Of a stretch of DNA of 64,000 nucleotides, positions 31,964 to 44,367 are shown in pieces; the first letter of the stretch is position 1, and each line of letters starts with the position of its first letter. This DNA is from Phytophthora quininea (taxonomy: Eukaryota; Oomycota; Peronosporomycetes; Peronosporales; Peronosporaceae). Under the pieces are notes generated by a model that worked only from the letters and a program-made list of their open reading frames with translations, ran no database searches and was not told where the DNA came from. The position numbers and the translations under genes were made by a program. Location: positions 186,001 through 250,000 of the forward strand of contig JAAVTG010000783.1 in assembly GCA_011947345.1 (NCBI GenBank), given 5' to 3'.

Positions 31964-34900
31964 TTAGTCGACGTCGTGATATTCCCGAGCATGTGCGAAG
32001 CTTGGAAATGTTCGACGCCGCATTTTGTCTAGCTCCAAGCGCAAGTACTCGATCTCATCCGTTTGAGCTTTTGCCAAGTCCACGAGTTTACGTCGCACTG
32101 CGATCGCTTTCAGTCTTGCCGCATTTCCTCGGGCGCCTCCTCCTTCAGCAGCTTGTTGCCGTCTGGCGGCACTAGTGCGACTCGCCAGAATGTCTTCGCG
32201 AATTTGCACCTGGGACTCGAGCTGAGCAACTTGTTGCTGGAAGCTCCGGTTTTCACGTTCACGGTCGTGTAGTTGGCGCTCCAAGTGGCTTCCTGTTTTC
32301 TCGAGCTTGAGTAAGGAGGTCTGGTGGTGTCGACTCAAGTGAGCCAGTTTGGCTTCCAGCATCGCTGCTTCTCGTTTCTGTTTGTGCGAAGTATCCCCAG
32401 TGTGGAAAAGTTCCTGCAGATCTTTAGTGACGCGAAGCAATTGGATGTCCGTGTAGCGTTCGTCCATGTCACGTGCTTGTAATTCCAACAGCGCGTGTTC
32501 CCATTCCATGACGTTGATGTTTTTACGAAAGTCTTTGATACGTCCAAGGATGCCGACCTGATCTTTGCCGTGAAGTTGGATCACGTCGTTTAGTGCTTCG
32601 ACACTAGTTCGAGCGACGAGTAAGGCGTCGTCTCCGCTGCTGCCCACGGGGGTCTCGTCTTGCCCTTGTTTGATCCGCACCAACAACGGTGCGCTCTCAG
32701 ATAGCGCTTTTCGACGTTGCGTCAGTAAATGCTGCTCGCGTTGGTGGTGCGTGCGTTCTTGCTGCAATTCCGAGAGTTTAGCTCGCAGCTCATCGCTGAC
32801 GGTTTTGGCAAGAGCGAGAAGTTCTGCTTTTCACTGATAGCGTGCTCAGCCAGGATCTTCTTGGTTCGTAAAGCGTTCAAAGCTCGCCACACTCGGTCCT
32901 CGATGAGCAAGCCTTCCGGTCGATCCGCCACGTAATCCAGTGGGGTTACCACGAATTTGTGGTTCCCTCCCATAAAGCTTCCTCGTTTCGACGGATCATG
33001 CGGCTGCGTGTCGAGATGCTGGAACGGGTCGAAGTTGAATTCCGACTCGTACATACTGGCTTTGCTAGGTACCTGCTTTAGGGATGGCGAGCGTGTAAGG
33101 TTGCGCGACGACCCTTCTCCAGCGCTTTCGGCAAGTAATCGTTGCTTAGCGGTCGACTTCTTGCGAGTGCTACCGGAGCCCGTTCGCTTCATGGATTCCT
33201 GTCCGCGTCCTGAAGGCCCGTCTTTGGAAAACAAAATATCATCGGGTTTACGCTTTCGATAGAGTTCCACGAGTTGCTTTACAAACTCGGGGAGTCCAAT
33301 TGGCCCGTGCTAGCACTCGGTGTACCTGCAAGCCCACCAGCACTGCCACTATTTTGAACCATCTCTTCCAGCTCACGAACGAAACCTTTTTCAAGCGTCT
33401 TGTCTTCTTCGGTAGCGCGATGCCACTCCTCGCGACAAGCTTCAAGTTGCGCTGCGAAGCGGTCGCTTTCGGCTTGAGCTTGAGTCTCTGTTTCTTGTAG
33501 GGCATCAGCTTTGCTGTCAAGTTGTCGGGTTTCGAGCTCCAGTTGTTCACGGGTCATGAGTTCATCGGCTAGTCGCAATTGGTAGAGCTCCTGTGCTAAC
33601 ACTGCTCGCCTTGTGGCCATGTATCGATCTCGAAGTGCCCGCAACTTCTCGTCAAATGCTCGACAGAGATCTGTCACTTCGCCTCGAGTCTTTCGAAGCT
33701 CCAAGTCGAGACTCTTGCGGTATTTCTCACGTTCCTCCTCAAACTTGGCCTGTGCAGCTTCAAACTGCGCCACGAGCTTCTTCTGCTCGGCTGTCATCTC
33801 ATCGGGGGTATATTCAGCATCCACGCCTCTTTCACAAGTTCTTGAGCTGCTAGCGGATCCTTTTTCACCTCGAGAGTGCCGTCCATCATGTCGATTAACG
33901 CGCGACCACCGACGTCGTCTTTCTTTCGATCCTTTTCCCGTTCTGCTGCTTCAAAAGCCTCTCGCTCACGTTGCTTGCGTCGCTCTGCAGTTTCATATGG
34001 CTGTTGTGTCATCTCCTCTGGAGAGACTTTTAGAATCGAGTCGGCACGTTCCTCCGGCGCCCACTGCGGTCGAAACAGGTCGATCGTACTGCTAGTGTTG
34101 AGTTCCGTCGTGATCTCGAGGATGCGAGCGTTCTTGGCTTCGATCTGCTCCATTGTGTTCTCCTTCTGATGCACCAGGTCTTGGAATTCGGTGTTAAAAG
34201 ACTCTGCAAAGCTCGAGCGTACGAGTCGAGCAGATGCATTTGCACCAGAGCTTGCTTGCGGGTGCGTACAGCCACAGGGTGATACATGATGGTGAAACTT
34301 GGCTGCTTCGCGTAGTCGGAGATTTCTGGAACTGCAGCAGATTCATTCACTTGCTGCGGATTTGGATGCAATGTGCCAGCGTTCACGACCCACTGCAGAT
34401 CACTGGGTGCAGTCTCTTGAAATCGTTGTCGCGCTGGTGAATTTGCTTCACGGTCTTCTTGCTGTTGATGTGAAAATTCAACGAGGCGTAGCAAAGCTAC
34501 CTGCTTGGCCAGCTTGTGCTCTTGCGGAGACTGACGTCGCATTGGAAGGTTATGTACAAACAGTAATGCTTGGTGTCGTGAGGTTTGTGTTGACGGTTGT
34601 TGCTGTCCGGACGGTGATGGCTGCTGATTTGCAGAAGTATTTACCATTGCTGCAGCCGAAGTAGCAGGCGGAGATAACGCGGTAAGGCGAACGCCTGGCA
34701 CTTCCGTCACGTCCCAAAACTCTCGCTTCATCCGCTCGCGGACGATAGCCATACGTGCCAAATCTCGAGCGATCCCTTCACGTACTCGCTGTGCTCGGGT
34801 TGCATGCTGACTCAGCAGGTTGTCTCTCAAGCAACATTCAGCACGAACTCGTCCCGAGCGAGACGTTCGTTCTCAGGAAGGAGTTCGTTTTCGGCAAGCA

Positions 34901-37703
34901 TAATCTTGAGTCGTCCTTCTAGTTCTCGAAGTTTGGTGCGCGTGCCGTCCTTTCCACGATCGAATCGGTCACGAGCAGCAGCAGCCTCAGCACGAGTTCT
35001 AGCTTCAAGAAACGCTGTGCACTCTTGTTCTCCTCAGGTTGAAAAACATCGTCGTATTTCGCATTGGAGACGACGTTCATGAAGAGTGGATTCATGGTTG
35101 GATCGGAGCCTTGAAAGCCCCGGAAAGAGTATCACCAAGTAGCTCTGCAGACAGTCGGATATCCATGACAAATACACAGCCGTCGGCACCAGTCGATATG
35201 AGCTGGATGTTGGCTCCGAGGTCGCTCTCGGAATTGATACCTCCTTTTGACACACAAACCTCAGCGTTGTAACTGGCCCGCCATGTGTGACTAGAGTGCG
35301 CTTTTTGGTGGCCTGGATATCATCAAGGTCGTCGCTGTGAGATGTAGATTCCTTAGCGTCGTCGTTATCTCCTGAAGGCTTGGTATACCTTCGCGAATTC
35401 GCTATCGACAGAAGAGTAATTGTCCACAAGGTGACAGTGCCATCCATTCCACCAGTGACTAAAAGTTCGACGCCTTCCTCAAGTGCACGTGGAAACACCG
35501 CAACTGCAGAAACCCCACGAGCGTGAGCGCGCTTCGTCAGCACTTTGGAAAGAATCGTAATCTCCTCAGTCGATTCTCGTAGGACGTCTCGGTATTTCAG
35601 CAACGTTAGCTCCTGACGACCTGGAGATGTTGCGATCATCATACTACTCGGAGTACTGACCAGAAAACGTAGGCGTGCACATAATGGCAGCACAGCTTCG
35701 CCAAAAGCAACCACTTTTGGGGCTATCTGCAGTGCACTGCTGGGAGAACTGTCCTTACCTCCCCTGCACTCCCTAACGAATCATCCTGCGGTGGTGCTTG
35801 ATATCGCACAGAATAAAACAATCCACGGGAAGAAAAGCACGTAAGAGTGAGCGAACTACTGCCACTGCCACTCGAAGCATTCCACTGAATATCCACCACT
35901 CGCTCGGTCGGTTCTTGCAACGTGAAATAGGCTTGTACGGGGAATCGCTTCTCATGGTCCATGGACAGCAGCAGTACTACGTTAGTGTGCGTCGATGAGA
36001 CCATGACGATTGCTTGTGTGGGGTGGATCGATAAGAGGTCAACCGGTGCATCAGTCGGTAGTAATTGTGCCGAGTGTTGCGGTAGAACCTCTAGCTGGCC
36101 TCCACCACCAACCGTTTTCGCGACAACTATCACTCGTAATCTGCCAAGATGGTCGCCGGCAAAAGCAATTGGGTCTCCTGGACGAGCTGCCAATGCTGCT
36201 ATGACAGTTGACGGAGGTAAGGAATTAGCAGTCGGAGTAGTATCGTTCACTGTAGCGCCGGCTGTCGCAGGTCGTGAATTAGGAGCCGAAGTAGCCCCTG
36301 TCATCGATGGATCTTGAGCGAAAAGCGCCGCCACGTTGATCTCAGCAGCCAGTCGGAAGTCTCGTAGACTCCAAAATGAAAGATTTCCACTCATACCTCC
36401 AGCTGCAATCAATGCGTCGGCAATAAATACACCGCCAAACGGAGTCAACACTGTACAGTCACAGGTAGGTCCAGTCGTAAAGCTCGCGCATGGAACGACT
36501 AATTGGTTGTCGTTGTCGTTGCCGCCTCGCTCGGACCCTCTACTCACAGCTCGAGAGTTACTACCATCGTCGTCGTCGTTCTCGACGTCATCGTCATCGT
36601 CCTGCAAGACACTCGTGCGAACCTCAAAGATTTTCCCACTGCGAGTGCCCACGTACGCCTTTGAATACGTAGGCGTTGGAGCCATGACCGTCACTGTCGT
36701 ATTCAAGTCACCTGGTAGAACTCCAGTGCTCAGCAGTTCCCAACTGACACTTTGAAGCCAAGCAAGAGCACCGTCAGCATAAGCAACGGCGACGATCTCC
36801 GTCGTCGCCACAATCCCCACGATCGGGCAGCGATCCGGCCGAGCCGCAGTTTTAATTTGCTGTGCAACTTGAGCTTCTGAGACGTCGACAAGCAGTAAGT
36901 CTCCAGCCTGATTCGCGACAAGGAGGTGGCTTTGAGGAAGCCAGGCGTGGCAGTAAAATTGCTGTCGCTTTTCTTCCCATTCGACTTGCTCCGGACTGGA
37001 GTTCTGTCCGGCGTGAGTTTTCATCACTGCCAGCGTTACGGACTCAGACCGAAGCAAACTCGAAGCTGCAGACTTTCCACTGTACACTTTAACACCTGAA
37101 GTCCGTTGTCCCCACCGACGACAAACTGATCAACATTTGTTGGATCAAATGACGCGAAGTGAGGTGAGCCACAAACACTCGACTCTTCACACCCAGGGAC
37201 TGGAACTTGAGTGTCGACATCCCACACAGTTAGCAATGGAGACCGAGCTGTGTCAGACTTGGTGGTAGCACTGGAGTTTTTTCACTGGGAGGAGCAGGGC
37301 GGATGCTCAGCAGTCGATGACCACACCGCGAAAACTTGATCAGCGAGTACTCGAAAAGTTGGCCTTGACCATTGGGCAGCTCGAGCTTCCCTTTAAGTTT
37401 CTTGTCCGGGTACGAGTACAGATCAATGGAGACCGCTGGCTCACGAGTTGCAATCGCGAATGTTGCAGACTTCCAGTTGACGTCAAACGCCACGATCTTC
37501 CGCGGCTGTGGACGGACTAGAAAATGTTGTTCACGCGTGGTGGTCGAAGTGAAGGTCAGCGTGTGGCCACACACATACACCAACGTGTTTTCGTCAGCCA
37601 GTTGCAAAGGAGGAGAATCGCCAGCACCTCCATCATAGCCAAAGACGTGCCGAACGGTAGCGTCGACCGACATCTCCCACCCACAAGGAATGGAATCTTG
37701 CAC
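31964..37703 (-). CDS. CFAP43: Cilia- and flagella-associated protein 43 (WD-repeat + coiled coil)
   Basis: A long minus-strand gene starting near 37703 (or the next Met, at 37673). The N-terminal half is WD-repeat propeller: ADENTLVYVCGHTLTF, IKFSRCGHRLLSI, VVGGDNGLQVLK, VGTRSGKIFEV, AGGMSGNLSFWSL, TGGMDGTVTLWTI, ISTGADGCVFVMD. The C-terminal half is coiled coil with family blocks RPQWAPEERAD, GRALIDMMDGTLEVKKD, EWEHALLELQARDMDER and DIQLLRVTKDLQELF. About six frame changes occur, e.g. near 37240, 37080, 35720, 35200, 33830 and 33270, each bridged by one or two bases. CFAP43 sits in the axoneme and, with CFAP44, tethers inner-arm dynein to the doublet. Here it would serve zoospore flagella. 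The similar CFAP44 is the main alternative; the DMMDGTLE block favours CFAP43. Confidence 0.8.
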
Positions 37704-37729
37704 TGATGATGAACGGTCGGGATGACGAA

Positions 37730-40700
37730 ACTTATTTTTATGGATCTACTAGCTGCTCTGCGCATCAAGTTGCTGGAAATCTGCCAGTAAAATGGAGCTG
37801 TCGAGTCTTTTGGTTTCCGCTTTGGATGGTCGGAAGGGTTGGTTTCTGCTGCAATTTCAGCGGTGTCGTTCATGTCGACCATCGCATCAGCCTCCAGCAT
37901 CAGGTCGCTGGAATCGATGCTGCTACCTCCGCCATCGCTATAGTCATCGTTAGATAGAGATCTGTCGGAATCAGGTCGACTTGTCCGAGCAGAAGCGCGA
38001 CGTTCTAGATCAATAGACCCCAACGGAGAATTTAAAGCGACCTCGTCTTGCTCAAACGGTGATTGGTCTGGTGAGATGCTTGACGCATTAATACGTCCGC
38101 TTTCAATGAAACCTTCCCCCACGCGTGTTCGATGCGATAGTCTCTTCCTCGTTAGCTTTAGCAGATACTTCTGTGTTTCCTTGTCCGTCTGCAGCAAAGT
38201 TGCTAGTCTCTTCAATGCCATTTCCTGGGGTCATCGATTCTTTGGTTGAAGTCGCTGTATCCAATTGAGCGAGTATTTCGTCGAGAGAAGAACGAACGTC
38301 ATCAAACACCTCTACACTTGTTGGCGTGGGAGCAACGTCAACTCGTGCAGTAATGACATGGTTCCCAGTAGATTTCTCAACCTCGTGTCGGTGGTCATCA
38401 AGTAAAAGCGAATCACATTCTTGCTGCAAAACCTCTCCGTTATTTGCGATAACGGATGATGTGTCCTCGTCACCGAGAATTGATTCCTTTGTTGTAACTA
38501 CCATTTCGGTAAGCGCGTTCAAAACGCTACTGACGATGGAAAAATAGGGGTCAAAAGCCGTGGACATGGACCGTAGAGGAGGCTGTGAAGTCGTCAGAAA
38601 ATCATCAATTTCACCCGCTTCGGGGTGCGGCGTTTGAGATGGCTCTGTTGTCCTCGAGTCCGGTAGCGAATCCTTAGCTGAGTTCACCGCAGTAGTTCCG
38701 ACGACTCTGTCGATAGCATCCGTGAGTAGGCTCAGAATTTCTGCGTCTTCATCACAAGCGATACTTGGATCGTCGTCGCCACTAATTTCATTCGATTCAA
38801 CTGGAATGCTTTCATCTCCGTCAGGGATATCAGCATTAAAGAAATCGTGGACGTTGTCAATATCGACACGCGGAGACACTCTTAGCGACTGAACACTATT
38901 CAACCGGTGTTGTCTTCCCCTCCACGCAGCTTGAATGCAGATAGACGCTTCAATTTTCGCGATCAGCAGATCTTGTCGCTCTCGTTCGTTCCTGAGCCAA
39001 GTCCGAGTCTGTCTTCTCTTCCAAGCTGACTGTATGCAAAGCACAGCTTCGAGTTGCTCAATAAAAGTTGAGCGCTGCTTGCTAGCTCGTCTCCACCACC
39101 GTTGCAGCTTCAGAGACCTCTGCCTCAGTCTGTTGTAGTGCCATCGCAATGCCCACCCTAACAGAGTGCCTTTCAAAGCGGCCGTTGCATCTCGAACTTG
39201 ACTGACTTGCCGAAATGCAAGTCGCTGTCGAATCCAGCACTGAAGTCTTAGAATCGCTAGCTTCTGTTGCTGCCAGGTACTCGATGCTAGCAACCGCCGT
39301 GCGTTCTTTTGGAGAATTGTTGCTGAGACGGCGCATGCTTCTTGCAGCAGTACTTGTTCCTTGCGGTGCACATGGTATCGAATGAATCTCTGGAGCGCTG
39401 AGGCCGCACGGCTCTGCTGCTTTGCTATTGCATCCAATTGTTTCAGCACTCGCAACTTCTTCATCGCTTTCAAACGCCGCACCATACACTGGATAGTGAT
39501 AGCAGCATTGGCACGGTGGAGTTTGAGTCCATGGTAGCGCTTCTGCTCCAATTTGGAGCGAACAGTTGACTGTAGCACGATCGACGCGTTATTGTGCTTT
39601 AGCCGAGTGGCTTCTCTTTCTTCGAGCTGCTGCTGCTGCCTTTCAATCGTTTGTTTCATCCACTTAGCCTTGGTTTGCTCTTGGATGAGGTCATTCTGGT
39701 GCTTGAGGTGTAGTTGCTGATATGACCGCATCAAAGCTTGACGGTCGGCTGCCAATTCCGCGTAGCGTTTACGCTCGATAGAAAGTAGTGATTCCAGTGA
39801 AGCCACTTGCTGATGGAGCCGAATTTGCTCCTGGGCTGAGTGATGAAGCTTCAACAAATTTTCGTGTGGGTAAGTCAATAACTCCTGGTTCCCATAACTC
39901 TTTTGAGAGTGACTGGTGTTGCAACGGTTGGCTGATTTTGCACCTCTGTTTGGTTGGAGTCTTGCGATGTTTCTCGCCGACATGGATCCTCTCTCTGCTT
40001 CCTCCTCAACTCCTTCACTTGCTCCGGGATTTCCTCCACATGAAGTCCATTTTCCTTACTATTTGATGCAGTGACATACATTTGCTGTTGTCGCTGTTGT
40101 AGGAATCGCAGATATTCTGTCCACTCGATTTCCTTAATCAAAAACACATTAGGAAAAGGCCGTTGGTAGTGAAAGTTATCAAGCATTACGTACACCGTCG
40201 CAGTTCGTATCTATCGAAGAGAATAGGACTGAAACTTGCCCTGGCGTGGGCGTTGTTTTGGACATCTGTTCACAATTATCATTGTTCTCAGCAAAGAGCA
40301 GATGCAACAGTTTTTGTCCGTCCGAAGTTTCCGTCATCTCTGGGTAAATAAAACAACGATTAGTCCGTGTGATTAGCGAAAGAAATGCCGCCTTACCTTC
40401 CACGTGATGAAGGAACACATCCATAAATTCATTCCGGTCGATGACGCCGTTGCCGTTTTCATCCAATAAGTAAAATAACTTCTTCCAGATCGCAAACGTC
40501 TCGGCGGAAGCTACTCTGCTCGAAGTTGTCGACAGTCCAATGCTGTCCTGAATAGTGACCGGATCCTGTGCTCGGTCAAACCCAAGCTGAATACTAGTGA
40601 TGCCTGCTGTCCGTGTACGATCTCTTTTGTCCATGAACTCGCACCAGGTAAACGTTTTTCGCGAACTCTCCGTGCCATTACTTGGGTGTAGAGAGCATCG

Positions 40701-43700
40701 TTCTGCTGCCCACAAAATGTCAAACGTGAACACACCAAAGCAAATCTCGCCCAAAGTTTTAGCCACGCCGACCCATTGAATGGAAAACTCTGGCAGTGCT
40801 GTAGCTTTATCATCAAGTCTTGAATTAACTGGAAGTCGTAACTGTTTGCCACATTGCTGAAGATCGGAAGAACAACTCGGAGATACATTCGTGCTATAAG
40901 TCCTTCCGTTAGCGACGCATTTGAAAAAGCTTGTCTCGATGCGTAGTCTTCGCTGAGACTCGGAGAATAAGTGACTTTCTCCAAACTCCATGCAGATTGA
41001 CCCGGCAAAGGTAGGCACATACGTTATCACAACATGGAGATATGCCTTCATATTCGTGTCATCATATTCCTCCTGAATTTTTAAGATAAGCCAGTGATCC
41101 AGTCGCTTAAGCGTCGCGTCCTCAGCACGAGAAAGTAGATCAAGCGTACCCACAAGCGGCAATTTAGATTGTGCCCCAATATGCAATGACACCTGTAGAT
41201 TTTGCAAACTTCGGGATCCGCTCGTGTTCACAACTGGGAAAACTTCCTCTTCCCACTGCCAACGCTGGTTGTCATTGTGGTTGGTGGATTGCCTAGTACG
41301 AAACCGAAATTCATTATCCGAAGCGGTCAGTTCCACATTAGCGCCACCATATTTCCCCAGTTTCAGCATATTTGAGCTTTCGAGATACGTCGAGTGCTCT
41401 AGGACGGCTTCGCTAATGCTGACATAAAATGTTCCTTGCACATTCATCGGTGGGACTTGGTTTTGCTGTTCCTGAACCCTTAGGCTGAGCAAAAGCGCAT
41501 CTTTCGTAGCCTTGACGCCATCACTCTTACTGTCAGTGCAAATGGAGTACCAGCCTTGTTTCTTCCGACGGACTAACCTTTCCATCCAACCAGATCTTAG
41601 CGGAACATGAATTCGGCCGTAATAGTTCCCGCTTAAATCACGAACTTTTCCCACTAGAACTGAATTTCGATTCTCAGACAGAATTGCTGCGACTGTGGGG
41701 TTGCTAAAATCAATAATTTCTCCAACGTCGGTTTTTCCTGAAGCTGACAGCGATATTATCCCCGTCGTGCCCACTGCCAGATTCTCCGACGTGCCACTGC
41801 GATCGGTCATGAGACTAATTTCTATGAACACGGGTTTAGCCAACCCTGACGAGCTATCCGTTTCTGGACTGGAGGATTGCAAATTCCCTCGTACTTGATG
41901 GATCACTAGTTCAAGTTGTTCATTCTGGGCGTTTGAAGTCGCGTTCGCTTGCTGGTTGGGTAGAAACTGCATCTCGAACGTAAATATCCCTCTCTTGTAG
42001 TAGTACGGCTCTTTTCTCTTTTTGCCCATGACAATGTCCATGAGTCCACACATATTTCCAAACGGAAGCTCCAGCTGCAGTAGATGACTGTCGTTCAGAA
42101 CTGAGGGGAACATTGGAACAGTCAAATATCCCACGACTTGGTCTTCGCTGGTCTGCTGGGGTGGAGAATCGTTTTCTTCTTTGATCGTCGAGCTGGGTTT
42201 GATAGCTTTCTGAAATATCGTGATATAGATGATAGGTGCAGTCATACACTCAACAGGAAGCGTGAGATGCTCGTTCCAAGTCACTGTTTGCCCTTCGCCT
42301 ATCTCGCGATGCCTGTCGGCATAGGTGATTAGTTGTCATCTACAAGTTATGATAAATGTGACGCACCGGCTAGTCGCGGTCTCTTGTCCAAGAGACAACG
42401 ACACATAATACACAGTGAGGCAGTCAGACTTTCTAAAAGCGTTGCCGCTCACCTGCAGCAGATGAAGGCATATATCTCCCTTGACTGGTTGCAGTGGAGG
42501 CCTCAAATCGACCACTGGGGTTGATGGCGAATCCACGTTAGCCGAAGCGCGTAAATTCAATTGAACTCGACTGTCTGCGAAAGTATCTTCTGGCTGTCCA
42601 GAACTCGGATTAAATGCTAACTGCATGTCAACCGAAACCCATGTTTCGAGCTGTAAAAAGAACGAGCTCAAGTGTAAACAGCCAGTTGCAAACAATGTCG
42701 GTGTTGCCGTTCCATTGGTCTGTTGGTTTGTCCTGGATATCAGACGCCGAGCGGTATTCTTCCCAGACAATAGAGATACTTTTGATGCAGCATTCGCCCG
42801 CTTCATTTGCTTTTGCGGTTGTGTGTACAACGCAATCTCTAAAGTAGGGAAAGACCGATCTTTCAAGCACCAGCGAATGACAGTGCGTGCTTTGTCGCCA
42901 ACTTCTGCAATAGTGCCACCAACACCGTCACCAACAGCTTTTGATGTCAGTTCCGCTTTCCAATTACTCTGTGGGACCATTAAATGCATCATTATCGTAT
43001 CGCCTTCAGATATGTTCGACGGTAAATATCGAGCTTTCAGAATGTCAATGTCAAATCGACACCGCATCTCACCTCTTTGGGAAGAATATGCGATTCCACC
43101 CAAGGTAGTCGCAGCAAGAGAAGGATTTTCTTCCGCTTTAAGCTCTTCATCGCAAGGCACTGCACGTAGTGCGAGTACCATCGATCCGCACTTCACATCT
43201 TGACGCAGACGTTGTGGGAATAGAGATATATGCTGTTCAAGTGAAGGAAATTGTGCGTTGTCGTGTCCTGCTGTCAGCAATGCTTCTGGTATCCGGAAAC
43301 TCCCAATTCCAAGTAATTCATTTCTTTCATGAGCACTAAATCGATAGATCCCCACGAACAGAATCTCCGTAGCCGTATCCATCACTTTAAAAGACACGGT
43401 AGGAGCTTCATCAAGTTTTAACGTGGAGCTCCATACGAGTGGCGATATCGTTTGCGCTGGGCTCTTTCCGGCCACACTTGACCAAACTTTCGCTACGCAT
43501 GCAATATCGTTGCCTTTCCAACCTTCAGCAATGAGATTGATCACTGTCAACGTAAGAACACAGCCTTCAGGCTCGTGCATAACAGTACCCCAACAGCTAT
43601 TCTCCATCACTAAATCGGACTGCAAGCCGCATCGAAAGTTGGCTATTATTTGGCCGCAAAGGCGTTCGTCATCATCCAGAAGTCGGCAGCTGTGTTGAAG

Positions 43701-44279
43701 ATCAACGCCAACGCCAAGCCTCTTCAGCAAGTGAGGCAATGCTAGCCAGAGGGATCCTCGCCATTTCTGTGACCCCTTCGAGCGAATTTCAATGGAAAGC
43801 TGAGGATTCTCGTTCACCAACACGTCGGGAGTCAGTTCAAACAGCATAACAATGGGTCCGCCCTCTCCATCATGTAGCAGCACGCAGGTTTGATCTTTAC
43901 AGTGCGTCGTCGGCTTTACGAAAGCGTTCGCTACAGCACGTTGAGAATCGCCGCCAGTCAGAATCAGACGACCTCGAGCATTCATTTGCAGTCCCACATC
44001 ACTGCCAGCAGTTAGGAACTTTGTTCCCGACGTCGAGCAAATCACACTGAGCTTAATCTCCAACAGACTTCCCAGAGAAAAAGATGCAGTTGGCTTCAAC
44101 TCGGTTCCATGGTTTCTGTCTGAATGAGCTTGCGCGTCTTCTGGTGTATCATCGTCATTTTCTTCTTGGTCGTGAGGTTCATCTGGTGTGTCATCATTGT
44201 TTAGTTGTTCTTGCTCTTCAGCAGGATCAAGCGATGGTGGCTCAGTGCCATCATCTGGTGGAGATACGACCGAAGTCAT
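37730..44279 (-). CDS. Giant multi-C2, EF-hand, coiled-coil/IQ-motif protein
   Basis: One gene of about 2,000 residues joined by three clean introns (42366-42313, 40396-40340, 40193-40133). Exon 1 (647 residues) opens with an acidic low-complexity tail and holds several C2-like sandwiches; the first splice joins a C2 domain at LSLGQETATSR to VTWNEHLTLPVE. Exon 2 adds more C2-like modules and an EF-hand, DENGNGVIDRNEFMDVF. The third intron falls inside a second EF-hand, DTNCDG / EIEWTEYLRFL. After a one-base slip in an A run near 39905 there is a coiled coil and about six IQ-like repeats (IQCMVRRL, IQSAWKRRQ, IQAAWRGRQ). An acidic tail runs to 38103 or, one frame over, to about 37730. I do not know a named family with this order. 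Calcium and calmodulin binding are inferred from EF-hands and IQs. It precedes CFAP43 on the same strand. Confidence 0.72.
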
Positions 44280-44367
44280 TCATACGTCTCTTCGCGACCG
44301 AATAAATGCAGACGGTTTGTTATCGACTATATAAGCAGCACCGATACAACTACAGATATTCCAGGTC

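Noticed and set aside
35961..36755. Plus-strand frames opposite CFAP43 (118 and 139 residues)
   Set aside because: Ser/Pro-rich translations of the antisense strand of conserved WD repeats; no independent evidence.
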